Positions 32,698-42,874 of a stretch of 64,000 bases of DNA are shown here, piece after piece (within the stretch, counting starts at the first letter, position 1; each line of letters starts with the position of its first letter). The translations under genes and the position numbers were made by a program. A model generated the notes under the pieces. That model was not told where the DNA came from. It ran no database searches and worked only from the letters and a program-made list of their open reading frames with translations. The stretch lies in NCBI RefSeq assembly GCF_000970795.1, contig NZ_KQ034028.1:658127-722126 (forward strand), in the 5' to 3' direction. The DNA is from Bombilactobacillus mellifer. GTDB lineage: Bacteria; Bacillota; Bacilli; Lactobacillales; Lactobacillaceae.

Positions 32698-32938
32698 AGA
32701 AAAAACCTTTGAGGAAAATTTAACAACTTTACAACAAATTGTGGACCGGCTGCAAAAAGGAGATGTGCCTTTAGAAGAGGCTATGAATCAATTTCAGCAG
32801 GGAGTCCAACTCAGTCAAAAGCTTAATAAGACCTTGTCGCAGGCAGAAGAAAAGTTAACGCAGGTCATGGATGAAGAGGGGCAAACGAGTGACTTTCAGT
32901 TGCCACCCGCAACGGCCAAACAGGATTCAGAACAATGA
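32690..32938 (+). CDS. xseB: Exodeoxyribonuclease VII small subunit
   Basis: 82 residues, the coiled-coil partner of XseA: KTFEENLTTLQQIVDRLQKG, DVPLEEAMNQFQQGVQLS. ATG 32690 overlaps the xseA stop (translational coupling); a longer upstream frame has no support. It overlaps the next gene by 4 bases (ATGA). Confidence 0.95.
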   Translation: MTKEKTFEENLTTLQQIVDRLQKGDVPLEEAMNQFQQGVQLSQKLNKTLSQAEEKLTQVMDEEGQTSDFQLPPATAKQDSEQ

Positions 32939-33822
32939 ATCAATTTCAAGCTTTTCATCAACAATATTTAGCCGAATTTAATCACTATTTAGATGAACAT
33001 TTACGCCAGGAAATAAAACAGCCGGAATTACAAGCTGGTATGCTTTATTCCGTGGAAGCTGGCGGCAAAAGGTTACGTCCTTTTTTACTCTTAGCAGCTT
33101 TGAAGACCTGTGCACCTCAAGTTAATCCCCGAGATTATTTTCGTGTCGCCGGGGCAATAGAATTACTGCATACGTATTCTTTAATTCATGACGATCTGCC
33201 GGAAATGGATAATGATGATTATCGACGCGGTCATTTAACGAACCATAAAAAATTCACGGTGGGTAGAGCTGTCTTAGCCGGTGATGGCTTGTTGACGCAT
33301 GCTTTTTCGTGGTTAGCCACCACCAAACTGACTGCAGCTTTACAAGTGAAACTGATTCAAATCTTAGCTCAAGCTGCGGGGCCTCAACAAATGGTAGCTG
33401 GACAGATGACCGATATTGTGCATGCAGGTGATCATCTATCGGTTGCTCAAGTGGAACAATTAGATGCTCAAAAAACCGGTGCTTTAATTACGGCTGCCGT
33501 TTTGATGGGCGCATATTGTGGGCAGGCTTCGCCACAACTTCGACAACAATTACAAATTTATGCTCAAAATTTTGGATTAGCTTTTCAAATTTACGATGAT
33601 TTATTGGATTTGCGGGGCAATGCCAAACAATTAGGCAAAGCAGTCGGAAAAGACCAGGCGGCGGGAAAAAACACTTACCCCGAAGTACTCGGCCTCAAAG
33701 CGGCCCGTGCGCAATTAACGCAAGCTCTTGCAGCGGCTCGCGCGGCCTTGGCGTTACTTCCAGACTCCACGGTTCTTTTAGAGGATGCTTTGGCTTACTT
33801 CGATTTAGGAGCAGTACAATGA
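32935..33822 (+). CDS. ispA: Polyprenyl (farnesyl/geranyl) diphosphate synthase
   Basis: A 295-residue trans-prenyltransferase condensing IPP with allylic diphosphates to make farnesyl-PP for undecaprenyl-P and related lipids. First Asp-rich motif is in LIHDDLPEMDND, second in FQIYDDLLDLRG; GGKRLRPFLLLAAL is the basic substrate site. ATGA overlap with xseB. No dxs follows as it does in Bacillus, consistent with a mevalonate-type isoprenoid pathway elsewhere. Confidence 0.95.
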   Translation: MNQFQAFHQQYLAEFNHYLDEHLRQEIKQPELQAGMLYSVEAGGKRLRPFLLLAALKTCAPQVNPRDYFRVAGAIELLHTYSLIHDDLPEMDNDDYRRGHLTNHKKFTVGRAVLAGDGLLTHAFSWLATTKLTAALQVKLIQILAQAAGPQQMVAGQMTDIVHAGDHLSVAQVEQLDAQKTGALITAAVLMGAYCGQASPQLRQQLQIYAQNFGLAFQIYDDLLDLRGNAKQLGKAVGKDQAAGKNTYPEVLGLKAARAQLTQALAAARAALALLPDSTVLLEDALAYFDLGAVQ

Positions 33823-34643
33823 AAAAGGAACGAGTCGATGTGCTAGTCGTACAACAAAAATTGGTAGCTTCACGCGAGCAGGCTAAAAGGGCCATTATGG
33901 CGGGTGAGGTTTATACGGCGGATAATTTGCGTTTAGACAAACCCGGCATTAAGATTCCTAGTGATAGTCAATTACATTTAAAACAATTACCGCATACCCG
34001 CTATGTTGGTCGCGGAGCTTATAAGTTAGTTAAAGCCTTACAAACGTTTCAGCTTGATTTGACTGATTGTTTGTGTTTAGATATCGGGGCTTCCACTGGC
34101 GGCTTTACAGATGTAGCTTTACAACAAGGGGCACGAGAAGTTTATGCTTTGGATGTCGGTTATAATCAGTTAGCTTGGAAGTTAAGAACTGATCCGCGGG
34201 TGCGAGTCATGGAACGAGTCAATTTTCGCTATAGTCAACCTGAGGATTTTGTCGATGGCTTACCAGAGTTTGCGATGACGGATGTTTCGTTTATCTCCTT
34301 AAAATTAATCCTACCACCGCTGACTAAAATTTTAGTGCCCGAACATGATGCAGTTTGTTTGATTAAACCGCAATTTGAAGCGGGCCCTCAAAATGTGGGC
34401 AAACACGGGGTTGTACGGGATCCTGTTATTCATAACCGAGTTTTAAACGAGATTATCCAGTTTTGTTTAGCGCAGCACTATGATGTTTTAGGTTTGGATT
34501 TTTCACCGATTACCGGTGGAGCAGGTAATATTGAATTTTTGATTCATTTGCGCTTGAGTCAAACTCCGGGACATCTAGCTGCTGGCGTGAATGTTGAACA
34601 AGTAGTGCAAATGGCACATCAAACATTGCCTGTGCGAAACTAA
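33819..34643 (+). CDS. TlyA family rRNA methyltransferase / putative hemolysin
   Basis: 274 residues: an N-terminal S4 RNA-binding domain (RVDVLVVQQKLVASREQAKR) followed by an FtsJ/RrmJ-like SAM methyltransferase (LDIGASTGGFTDVALQQGA; FAMTDVSFISL). TlyA proteins 2'-O-methylate rRNA in mycobacteria; the Firmicutes YqxC homologue is less characterised. It overlaps ispA by 4 bases. The argR/ahrC gene that often separates it from recN is absent here. Confidence 0.92.
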   Translation: MKKERVDVLVVQQKLVASREQAKRAIMAGEVYTADNLRLDKPGIKIPSDSQLHLKQLPHTRYVGRGAYKLVKALQTFQLDLTDCLCLDIGASTGGFTDVALQQGAREVYALDVGYNQLAWKLRTDPRVRVMERVNFRYSQPEDFVDGLPEFAMTDVSFISLKLILPPLTKILVPEHDAVCLIKPQFEAGPQNVGKHGVVRDPVIHNRVLNEIIQFCLAQHYDVLGLDFSPITGGAGNIEFLIHLRLSQTPGHLAAGVNVEQVVQMAHQTLPVRN

Positions 34644-34656
34644 GCGAGGTGTCTGA

Positions 34657-36384
34657 ATGTTACAAGAATTAGTTATTCAAAATGTTGCGATCATTGAACA
34701 AGTTGAAGTTACTTTTCATTCTGGGCTGTCAGCTTTTACTGGTGAAACTGGTGCCGGCAAATCAATCATCATGGATGCCTTAGGCTTATTGATTGGCAAT
34801 CGCGGGCGCAGTGAATTGGTTCGGACAGGCAGCAGCAAAGCTATTGTGCAAGGGCAATTTAGTTTAGAAGCTGTTAACCAGTCGCAAATTAAGCAACTAT
34901 GCCAACAACAAGGGGTGGACTTGCCGATTGCAGACCCTACGCTGATTATTAAACGGGAGTTGCATAAAAATGGCCGTAATCTCTGTCGTGTAAACGGCAC
35001 GTTAGTACCGTTAGCTTTTTTAAAAAAATTAGGTCCTTATTTAGTAGATATTAGCGGACAAAATCAAAGTCAAAGTTTATTAGATCCCCAGACGCATCTG
35101 CATTTATTGGACGAATTTGGTCAAAAACCATTGCAGCAAAGTCTTGCCGCATATCAAAAAGAATTTGCCAAGTATCAACAAATTCGTCAGCAGTTAGCAG
35201 AGGTTCAGCATAATCAGCAACAGTTAGCACAACAGAGGGATATGTTGCAATTTCAAGTCCAAGAAATTACAGCGGCAAATTTGCAGCCTCAAGAAGAAGA
35301 GGAGTTAACTTCCCAGTTGCAACAATTAACTAATTTTGAAAAAATACATGAAAGTTTAGCCACTGCTTATTTGGATTTAGCGCAACGAACTCCCAGTATT
35401 ATGGACCGCTTAGGTGAAGTGTTGCAACAGATGCAAACCATTAGTGATTATGATCCGGAATATCAAGAAATCACGCACGAGATTGAAAGTTCTTTTTATG
35501 ATTTGCAGGATAGTCAGGAACGTATTCGTCAACAATTAGATCAACAGGAATATGAACCGGGCAAAGTTGATGAGTTGCAAACGCGATTGCAATTAATTCG
35601 GAATTTGGAAAAGAAATACGGTGCCAGTATTTCTGAAGTTTTGGCTTTTGGACAACAAGCCCAGACCAAGCTAACCCAGCTAGAGCAACAATTACAAGAT
35701 CCTCAGCAATTAGAGCAGCAATTACAAACACAGACTTCTGTTGTACAACAAAAAGCTCAGCGGTTGTCCCAACAACGCCATCAAGTAGCTCGGCAATTAG
35801 AGCAGAAAATTCAAGAACAATTAGCCGCCATGTATATGGAGCAAACGCGCTTTCAGATTCAATTTACCACGACCGACTTTACTCGTTGGGGTCAAGAATC
35901 TTTGGAATTCTTTTTACAGGCTAATCCGGGAGAAGAATTATTACCTTTGGCGAAAATTGCTTCCGGCGGTGAGTTATCACGGATTATGTTAGCTTTGAAA
36001 ACGGTGCTTGCACAATACCAAGCCGTCGAGACTTTAGTTTTTGATGAAATCGATACTGGGGTAAGTGGTCGTGTCGCGCAGGCAATTGGAGAAAAACTGG
36101 CCCAAATTGCAACTCAAGTGCAGGTTTTATGTATTACCCATTTGCCTCAAGTGGCGGCCGTCAGTGACACGCAATACCTGGTTGATAAGCAGATTCAAAA
36201 AAAACATACCGTAACGACGGTGCAAACCTTATCACCCCAGCAACGAGTGGCAGTAATTGCCCAAATGTTGGAAGGTACCAAAGTCACTACAATTACAAAA
36301 CAGCATGCTCAAGAATTATTACAACTAGCCCATCCCACATTGACTTTTGCCAAGAGTGATCAGGGACAACAGACTTTGACTTGA
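34657..36384 (+). CDS. recN: DNA repair protein RecN
   Basis: A 575-residue SMC-like ATPase acting early in double-strand-break repair. N-terminal Walker A GETGAGKSIIMDALGLLIG; central Gln-rich coiled coil (about 160-375); C-terminal signature ASGGELSRIMLALK and Walker B DEIDTGVSGRVA, then CITHLPQVA. ATG after GCGAGGTG. The last gene of the folD group before a 59-base gap to gmk. Confidence 0.96.
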   Translation: MLQELVIQNVAIIEQVEVTFHSGLSAFTGETGAGKSIIMDALGLLIGNRGRSELVRTGSSKAIVQGQFSLEAVNQSQIKQLCQQQGVDLPIADPTLIIKRELHKNGRNLCRVNGTLVPLAFLKKLGPYLVDISGQNQSQSLLDPQTHLHLLDEFGQKPLQQSLAAYQKEFAKYQQIRQQLAEVQHNQQQLAQQRDMLQFQVQEITAANLQPQEEEELTSQLQQLTNFEKIHESLATAYLDLAQRTPSIMDRLGEVLQQMQTISDYDPEYQEITHEIESSFYDLQDSQERIRQQLDQQEYEPGKVDELQTRLQLIRNLEKKYGASISEVLAFGQQAQTKLTQLEQQLQDPQQLEQQLQTQTSVVQQKAQRLSQQRHQVARQLEQKIQEQLAAMYMEQTRFQIQFTTTDFTRWGQESLEFFLQANPGEELLPLAKIASGGELSRIMLALKTVLAQYQAVETLVFDEIDTGVSGRVAQAIGEKLAQIATQVQVLCITHLPQVAAVSDTQYLVDKQIQKKHTVTTVQTLSPQQRVAVIAQMLEGTKVTTITKQHAQELLQLAHPTLTFAKSDQGQQTLT

Positions 36385-36443
36385 AAAATTTCAGAAAATG
36401 TAGCAATATAGAAGGTAAATAATTTTGGTCAAAGGGTGTTAGT

Positions 36444-37061
36444 ATGTCATCGGAAAAGGGAATGCTGATTGTTTTATCGGGTCCATCAGGTGTGGGCAAA
36501 GGGACGGTGCGTAAAGCCATGCTCAAAGATGCAACCAATAAATTCAAGTATTCAGTTTCAATGACAACTCGTCCTATGCGGCCGGGAGAACAAGATGGCG
36601 TGGATTATTTTTTTCGAACTAAGGCGCAATTTGAAGAACAAATTCGTCAAGGAGGCATGTTAGAGTACGCGCAATATGTCGATCACTATTATGGAACCCC
36701 ACTGAAATATGTCCAAGATAATCTCAATAACGGTTGGGATGTTTTTCTAGAAATCGAGGTTAACGGTGCTTTACAAGTCCGCAAAAAAATGCCGGATGGC
36801 GTCTTTATTTTTTTAACTCCGCCGGATTTGGCTAGTTTACGCCATCGAATTACGGGTCGGGGATCCGAAGATCAATCGACGATTGAAAAACGGATGGAAC
36901 AGGCCCGACAAGAAATAAAAATGATGTCGAATTATGATTATGCTGTGGTCAATGATCAGGTACCGCAAGCGGTGAAACGAATTGAAAAAATCGTTCAAAG
37001 CGAACATTTGCGGGTTTCGCGAGTCATTGACAGTTATCGCAAAATGATTGGAGACAAATAA
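36444..37061 (+). CDS. gmk: Guanylate kinase
   Basis: A 205-residue enzyme converting GMP and ATP to GDP and ADP. P-loop [15 protein letters not shown]-binding stretch [21 protein letters not shown]; lid region [19 protein letters not shown]. Length is typical. Start ATG with AAAGGGTG upstream. One base separates it from the rpoZ start, the usual gmk-rpoZ pair. Confidence 0.97.
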   Translation: MSSEKGMLIVLSGPSGVGKGTVRKAMLKDATNKFKYSVSMTTRPMRPGEQDGVDYFFRTKAQFEEQIRQGGMLEYAQYVDHYYGTPLKYVQDNLNNGWDVFLEIEVNGALQVRKKMPDGVFIFLTPPDLASLRHRITGRGSEDQSTIEKRMEQARQEIKMMSNYDYAVVNDQVPQAVKRIEKIVQSEHLRVSRVIDSYRKMIGDK

Positions 37062-37062
37062 T

Positions 37063-37341
37063 ATGATTTCATATCCTTCCATTGATAAATTATTAGATCA
37101 AATTGGTTCCCGCTACTCGTTAGCAGTTTTGTCTGCTAAGCGGGCTCATGAGTTGGATGATGGCGATGAAAAAATGTTGACCAGCTATCAATCGCCGCGC
37201 TCCGTGGGTCAGGCATTGGAAGAAATTGCTGCGGATAAAATCGAGATTGATCCCGATTCTATTTTGATGGAGCGTAACGCGGAGCGCGTTGAGTTACTGG
37301 AAGAAACCCGAGAAGAGGCTCAAGAGTCGCAACATGAGTAA
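37063..37341 (+). CDS. rpoZ: RNA polymerase omega subunit
   Basis: 92 residues; it helps beta-prime folding and polymerase assembly. [30 protein letters not shown] and the helix [14 protein letters not shown] fit the family, with an acidic tail. ATG 37063 is chosen with TTGGAG upstream. Followed by a strong terminator. coaBC, often next in Bacillus, is absent here. Confidence 0.94.
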   Translation: MISYPSIDKLLDQIGSRYSLAVLSAKRAHELDDGDEKMLTSYQSPRSVGQALEEIAADKIEIDPDSILMERNAERVELLEETREEAQESQHE

Positions 37342-37373
37342 GAGATTGGCTATTTATTAAGGGATTATTTTGT

Positions 37374-37408
37374 CTCCATTAGAAAATCAGCTTCTAATGG
37401 AGTTTTTT
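37374..37408 (+). terminator. Terminator after rpoZ
   Basis: CTCCATTAGAA and TTCTAATGGAG, perfect 11-bp stem, then six T. Confidence 0.95.
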
Positions 37409-37432
37409 GCGTCATAAAGGAGTGGTACAGGC

Positions 37433-39832
37433 TTGTATGCTCAAGTAGTTGTCGATGTGCCGACTCAGCAAACGGATCATTCATTTGATTATTTGATTCC
37501 GGCAGCTTTAGAGAAGTTCATTGTTGCCGGACAACGGGTGGTGGTACCTTTTGGTCGCAGCGGGCGGCGTGTACAAGGCTTTGTTGTCGGTACTAGTACC
37601 ACTAGTAGTTATGCCCAAAAATGCAAACCGATCGCCTATTTAATTGATTTGCAACCGGTGTTAAGCTCAGAATTATTACAATTATCGCAATGGTTAGCCA
37701 ACCGGACTTTTGCTTTTTGGGTTGATTGCTTACAAACCATGTTACCAAACGTGATGCGCGCCAAATATTCAAAAAAAGCTTGGGCTTTAACTTCGACTGT
37801 ACGTCAATCGGCGTTATTTCAAGGTGCCGCGGCCATCTCAGTCCCTAATGATTTAACCCAGCAACGCCAACTGGCTCAATGGCAAAAGCAAGGACAAGTG
37901 CGGATTGACTACTTGGTTGAAAACAAAGCGCAGACGCGTCAACAATTAGTTTTAAACCGAGTAGCTAATCAAGATTATGCACACATTGTCACGCAGGTTA
38001 AGCCTCAAGCTACCAAACAGCGGCAGTTGTTGCAGTTATTTATTGATCATCCGGACTGGCAACAAATAACTTATACGGCTTTACAACAAAAATATCAGAT
38101 TGGTAATAGTGTCATCAAAGCTGCTATTGCACATGGTTGGTTTACGCGCTCTCAAATTGAGATTCGCCGCAATCCTTATACGAATCCGGTGACTCCCTCG
38201 TCACCTCAAGTTTTGACCGCGGAACAGCGCAAAGCTTACCAAACGATTATTACTAGCGCTTCCCGGCCAGTTTTATTAGAAGGTGTTACAGGGAGTGGGA
38301 AAACCGAAGTTTATTTACAAGTCATTGAACATTTTTTACAGCAACATAAAACAGCTTTAATGTTAGTGCCGGAAATCTCTTTAACCCCACAGATGGTAAC
38401 CCGGGTGCGGGCACGTTTTGGCGGCCAAGTGGCTGTTTTGCATAGTGGTTTATCCCAAGGTGAACGTTATGACGAATGGCGGCGAATTAATCAACAACAA
38501 GCCCAGGTGGTAGTAGGAGCCCGTTCGGCAGTGTTTGCTCCCTTGCGGCATTTGGGAGTGATCATCATCGATGAAGAGCATGAAGCCAGTTATAAACAAA
38601 TTGACAATCCCCGTTATCATGCTCGGGATGTGGCTTTATGGCGGGGACGCTATCATCATTGCCCTGTAGTTTTAGGGAGTGCGACTCCCAGCTTAGAATC
38701 TCGAGCTCGTGGTCAAAAACGCGTATATCAACTAGTGCAAATGCCGCATCGGGTTTACAATCAACCCTTACCACAAGTTCAGATTGTTGATTTACGTGAA
38801 CAACAGAATTTGGCACTGGAATTAAATTCACCGCTGCAAGTAGATTTGTCCCAACCGCTGATAACGGCTTTACACCAGTGTTTAAAAAAGCACGAACAAG
38901 CGATTCTCTTATTAAATCGACGTGGTTATGCGAATTTTTTGCTTTGCCGCAATTGTGGTTTTGTGCCGCATTGTCCTAATTGTGATATAACTTTGACCGT
39001 TCATTTACAAGAGCATTGCTTGTTGTGCCATTATTGTGGCCATCGGGAGCCGATTATGAAGCAGTGTCAGGTTTGTGGCAGTTCCAAATTACGCTTAAGT
39101 GGCACCGGTACGCAAAAAGTAGAAACCCAATTACAAGAATTACTGCCGCAAGCCCGGGTGTTGCGAATGGACAATGATACCACCACGCGTAAAGGTGCAC
39201 ATCAAAGAATTTTACAACAATTTGCACAGCAACAAGCCGATATCTTATTAGGTACGCAAATGATTGCGAAAGGACTGGATTTTCCTAATGTCACTTTAGT
39301 GGGAGTTATTAATGCGGATACAGGTCTAGGGATTAACGATTTTCGGGCCAATGAGCGGACGTTTCAATTATTAACGCAGGTAAGTGGGCGTGCGGGACGA
39401 AAGCAAAAATTAGGCCAGGTTTTCATCCAAACTTATAATCCGGATAATTATGCGATTCAATTAGCTTCTCAGCAAGACTATGAAGCTTTTTACCGACAAG
39501 AAATGCAATTTCGGCATCAAGGGAACTATCCGCCTTACTTTTTTTTGATTAAAATTACAATTTCCCACCAGGAGCGCGCGCAGGCTTTTAAGATGGCTTA
39601 TAATGTAGCTAAACGGATTAAACCCATCTTGCAACCGCGAGAACAATTACTAGGTCCTGTACAGCCTACGGTGGCGCGCATCAAGAATCGGTATTATTAT
39701 CAAATTATTATTAAATATCGTCACAATCAGTCCCTAGGGCAATTGCTGCACCAGATTATGAACAATGTACAGATAGATAAAAAACGTGGTTTTGCAATAG
39801 CCATTGACAATGAACCACAGCAAATGGAGTAA
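37433..39832 (+). CDS. priA: Primosomal protein N' (replication restart helicase)
   Basis: A 799-residue DEAH-type 3'-5' helicase that reloads the replisome at collapsed forks. 3'BD domain at the N-terminus (VVDVPTQQTDHSFDYLIP), Walker A EGVTGSGKTEVYLQ, DEEHE box, and an eight-cysteine zinc region (CRNCGFVPHCPNC, then CLLCHYCG and CQVCGS). TTG start; AAAGGAG lies upstream and the nearby ATG is out of frame. It ends 4 bases before fmt. Confidence 0.95.
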   Translation: MYAQVVVDVPTQQTDHSFDYLIPAALEKFIVAGQRVVVPFGRSGRRVQGFVVGTSTTSSYAQKCKPIAYLIDLQPVLSSELLQLSQWLANRTFAFWVDCLQTMLPNVMRAKYSKKAWALTSTVRQSALFQGAAAISVPNDLTQQRQLAQWQKQGQVRIDYLVENKAQTRQQLVLNRVANQDYAHIVTQVKPQATKQRQLLQLFIDHPDWQQITYTALQQKYQIGNSVIKAAIAHGWFTRSQIEIRRNPYTNPVTPSSPQVLTAEQRKAYQTIITSASRPVLLEGVTGSGKTEVYLQVIEHFLQQHKTALMLVPEISLTPQMVTRVRARFGGQVAVLHSGLSQGERYDEWRRINQQQAQVVVGARSAVFAPLRHLGVIIIDEEHEASYKQIDNPRYHARDVALWRGRYHHCPVVLGSATPSLESRARGQKRVYQLVQMPHRVYNQPLPQVQIVDLREQQNLALELNSPLQVDLSQPLITALHQCLKKHEQAILLLNRRGYANFLLCRNCGFVPHCPNCDITLTVHLQEHCLLCHYCGHREPIMKQCQVCGSSKLRLSGTGTQKVETQLQELLPQARVLRMDNDTTTRKGAHQRILQQFAQQQADILLGTQMIAKGLDFPNVTLVGVINADTGLGINDFRANERTFQLLTQVSGRAGRKQKLGQVFIQTYNPDNYAIQLASQQDYEAFYRQEMQFRHQGNYPPYFFLIKITISHQERAQAFKMAYNVAKRIKPILQPREQLLGPVQPTVARIKNRYYYQIIIKYRHNQSLGQLLHQIMNNVQIDKKRGFAIAIDNEPQQME

Positions 39833-39836
39833 ATTA

Positions 39837-40787
39837 ATGACAAAAATAGTTTTTATGGGAACCCCCCAATTTGCAGTTAATATTCTAGCTGGTTTGCTAA
39901 CGGATACAGCCGCCTATGAGATCTTGGCGGTAGTGACGCAGCCCGATCGCCGTGTAGGCCGGCGGCAGCGACTGCAGGAAAATCCGGTGAAGTCTTTTGC
40001 TACGGCGCATCATTTGCCGGTCATGCAACCAGAACGTCTGGCGCAAAGTGTTGAGTTGCAGCAAATTATTGAGTTGCAGCCCGATTTGATTATTACAGCA
40101 GCTTATGGGCAGTTTTTACCGCCAGAATTGTTGGCGGCACCGCGGCTAGCTGCCGTTAATGTTCACGGTTCATTATTACCCAAAAACCGCGGTGGAGCAC
40201 CCATTCAACGGGCTATTATGAATGGGGATACGCAAACGGGAATCACCTTAATGTACATGGCAGCGCAAATGGATGCCGGCGATATTATCAGCCAACAAGC
40301 GGTACCCATTGAAGCGACGGATACTGCAGGCAGTTTATTTGAAAAATTAAGCCTGGTCGGCCGCGACCTTTTGTTGACAACTTTGCCGCAAATTATTGCA
40401 GGGACTAATGAGCGGATTCCGCAAGATGATTCTCAAGCTACTTTTACCCCGAATATTAAGCCAACCGAAGAGTTAATTAATATTAATCAACCTGCTACCC
40501 AAATTAACCGGCAGGTACGCGGATTGAACCCCGATCCGGTGGCTTATTTATGGTTAGATGGTTTACGGACAAAAATTTATCAAGCGACCGTAGTCGATCA
40601 AGCGACCACCTTGACTCCGGGTCATGTGGTAGCCCGGACTAAAAAGCATTTATGGATCGCAGCGGGAGAACAAACGGTTTTATCTTTAGATGAAATTCAA
40701 CCCGCCGGTAAATCTCGAATGTCCATTGCGGCTTTCTTAAATGGCAAAGGAAAGGACATTCAAATTGGCGATCAAATCATTAAATGA
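39837..40787 (+). CDS. fmt: Methionyl-tRNA formyltransferase
   Basis: A 316-residue enzyme transferring formyl from 10-formyl-THF to initiator Met-tRNA. N-terminal FMGTPQFAV, catalytic region NVHGSLLPKNRGGAPIQ, and C-terminal OB domain for tRNA. ATG 39837 with GGAG upstream; longer frames reach into priA. The def gene often found before fmt is missing. It overlaps rsmB. Confidence 0.96.
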   Translation: MTKIVFMGTPQFAVNILAGLLTDTAAYEILAVVTQPDRRVGRRQRLQENPVKSFATAHHLPVMQPERLAQSVELQQIIELQPDLIITAAYGQFLPPELLAAPRLAAVNVHGSLLPKNRGGAPIQRAIMNGDTQTGITLMYMAAQMDAGDIISQQAVPIEATDTAGSLFEKLSLVGRDLLLTTLPQIIAGTNERIPQDDSQATFTPNIKPTEELININQPATQINRQVRGLNPDPVAYLWLDGLRTKIYQATVVDQATTLTPGHVVARTKKHLWIAAGEQTVLSLDEIQPAGKSRMSIAAFLNGKGKDIQIGDQIIK

Positions 40788-42111
40788 TAATCCCCGCTAT
40801 TGGGCAGCCCGCATTGTGACCCAGGTCTTACAGGGCCAAGGCTATTCCAATTTTTTGTTAAATCAGTGTCTCAGTCGACAACTTTTAAAACCTGTTGACC
40901 AGGATCTGTTAGTGCAATTAGTTTATGGAACTTTACAGCATAAATTAACTTTGGATTATTATTTACAGCCGCTGATCAAAAAACCCCAAAATCTGGCGCC
41001 GTTAATTTTGAATCTTTTGCGCATTTCAGTTTATCAGCTTTATTATTTGGATCGAATTCCGGATCGGGCGATTTTTTATGAGGCCACAAAAATCGCCAAA
41101 AAAGTTGAAAATCCTGGTGCCGGGAAACTGGTAACCGCTATTTTACGCAACTTGCAACGTCAAGGACAAAAACCAGTACAAACCGCAGATCCCAAAAACC
41201 AATTGAGTATCGAATATAGTGTACCGCTTTGGGTGATTGAAAAATTAACGGCCCAAATTGGTTGGACGAAAACGCAAACCTTAGTCCACAGTTTAAATCA
41301 ACCGCCAAAAAATGCTGTTCGAGTGAATTTACAAAAAACTAATTTGCCCGATTTACAGCAACAATTGGCAACACAAAATATCAGCACGCAACCCAGTGTT
41401 TTAAGTCCTGTCGGGCTCGTCAGCCAACAGGGAGCTATTACGCAAAGTTCGCTATTACAGCAAGGTCTTTACACGGTTCAAGATGAAAGTGCGATGTTAG
41501 TAGCGCCTGCTTTACAAGTTGGTCCCCAACATCGAATTCTAGATGCCTGTGCGGCACCAGGTGGTAAGACTACCCAATTAGCCAGCTATTTAGAACCAGA
41601 GGGCCAAATCACTGCCTTAGATTTGCACGCGACAAAATTACGACTGATTGAAGCAAATGCCCGGCGACTGGGAGTGCAAAATTACATTCAGACTCAGGCT
41701 TTGGATGCGCGGCAAGCAGATCAACATTTGCCGGCGCAAAGTTATGATCGGATCTTAGTAGATGCTCCGTGTTCAGGCTTTGGCTTGATGCGCCGCAAAC
41801 CAGAAATTCGTTATTTACGTGATGCAAAGGCCTTGACTTCGTTAGCCCAGGTGCAAAAAGATATTTTGACGAGTGTGGCACCGTTGCTGAAAGTCGGCGG
41901 TCTGTTGGTTTATAGTACCTGCACGATTTTTGAGGAAGAAAATCAACAAATCGTGCACAATTTTTTAACAACTCATCGCGAATTTACGCTCGCACCGGTA
42001 GTGACTACTTGGCCGTTAAAAGTGCTGCATCGTGGTGAATTTGTTCAAATTTTTCCAGATGATTTTCAAACAGATGGTTTTTTTATTGCTTGTTTAAAAA
42101 AGACGAGGTGA
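40765..42111 (+). CDS. rsmB: 16S rRNA (cytosine-967-C5)-methyltransferase
   Basis: About 448 residues: an N-terminal NusB-like domain (PRYWAARIVTQVLQG) and a Rossmann methyltransferase. SAM site DACAAPGGKTTQLA; two catalytic cysteines in VDAPCSGFGLMRRKPEIR and YSTCTIFEEEN. The TTG at 40765 is preferred because AAAGGAAAGG precedes it at good distance; ATG 40741 is also possible and would deepen the overlap with fmt. Confidence 0.94.
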   Translation: MAIKSLNDNPRYWAARIVTQVLQGQGYSNFLLNQCLSRQLLKPVDQDLLVQLVYGTLQHKLTLDYYLQPLIKKPQNLAPLILNLLRISVYQLYYLDRIPDRAIFYEATKIAKKVENPGAGKLVTAILRNLQRQGQKPVQTADPKNQLSIEYSVPLWVIEKLTAQIGWTKTQTLVHSLNQPPKNAVRVNLQKTNLPDLQQQLATQNISTQPSVLSPVGLVSQQGAITQSSLLQQGLYTVQDESAMLVAPALQVGPQHRILDACAAPGGKTTQLASYLEPEGQITALDLHATKLRLIEANARRLGVQNYIQTQALDARQADQHLPAQSYDRILVDAPCSGFGLMRRKPEIRYLRDAKALTSLAQVQKDILTSVAPLLKVGGLLVYSTCTIFEEENQQIVHNFLTTHREFTLAPVVTTWPLKVLHRGEFVQIFPDDFQTDGFFIACLKKTR

Positions 42112-42118
42112 CAACTTT

Positions 42119-42874
42119 ATGGACGTAGCCTACCGTACCGATATTGGACGTCAACGGGATAATAACGAAGATTATGTTCAAATCTACCGTAATCAGCAGA
42201 AAGTAACTTTTGCGGTGGTCGCTGATGGGATGGGCGGTCACTTAGGAGGCGATATTGCTTCTGATATGGTGGTAACTCACTTCGGCGAGGCATTTGAAAA
42301 AACCGATTCTGCAGATATTCATACGATTGCTCATTGGGCTAAACAGCTCTTAACCTTAGAAAATAAACGGGTCATACAAGCCTCACAAAAAAAAGTGGAA
42401 CTTACGAATATGGGAACTACTTTGGTGGGAGCATTTGTTTTTCCTACCAAGCTGTTAGTGGTTAATGTAGGTGATAGCCGTTGTTATTTATATCGCCATT
42501 CACAATTGCGGCAATTGAGTTTTGACCATTCGTTAGTTAATGAACTGTTGATTTCGGGCGCGATTACAGCACAAGAAGCCAAGCACCATCCTAATAAAAA
42601 TATTATTACCCAAAGTCTGGGAGTTTCAGAAGGAGTTAGTCCGACCTTTGGCTTTTTTGATTTACAAACGCAAGATCAAATTTTGTTATGTAGTGATGGA
42701 TTGACAAATATGGTCGATGATGACCAAATTGCGCAGGTTTTAGCAGAAAGTCAAACTTCAGAGAAAAAATGTGATCAACTGATAACCGCCGCTAATGCTG
42801 CTGGTGGGCAAGACAATATTACCGTTTTACTCATTGATTTGCAGGCAGATCGCGAGGACTCTGCTCATGATTAA
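42119..42874 (+). CDS. stp: PP2C-family Ser/Thr protein phosphatase
   Basis: A 251-residue metal-dependent phosphatase that reverses PrkC phosphorylation. PP2C motifs: VADGMGGHLGGD, TMGTT-like NMGTTLVGAF, VGDSRCYLY, LCSDGLTNMVDDD, GGQDNITVLL. ATG after GACGAGGTG. It overlaps the kinase gene by 8 bases, so the pair is made together. Cytoplasmic. Confidence 0.95.
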   Translation: MDVAYRTDIGRQRDNNEDYVQIYRNQQKVTFAVVADGMGGHLGGDIASDMVVTHFGEAFEKTDSADIHTIAHWAKQLLTLENKRVIQASQKKVELTNMGTTLVGAFVFPTKLLVVNVGDSRCYLYRHSQLRQLSFDHSLVNELLISGAITAQEAKHHPNKNIITQSLGVSEGVSPTFGFFDLQTQDQILLCSDGLTNMVDDDQIAQVLAESQTSEKKCDQLITAANAAGGQDNITVLLIDLQADREDSAHD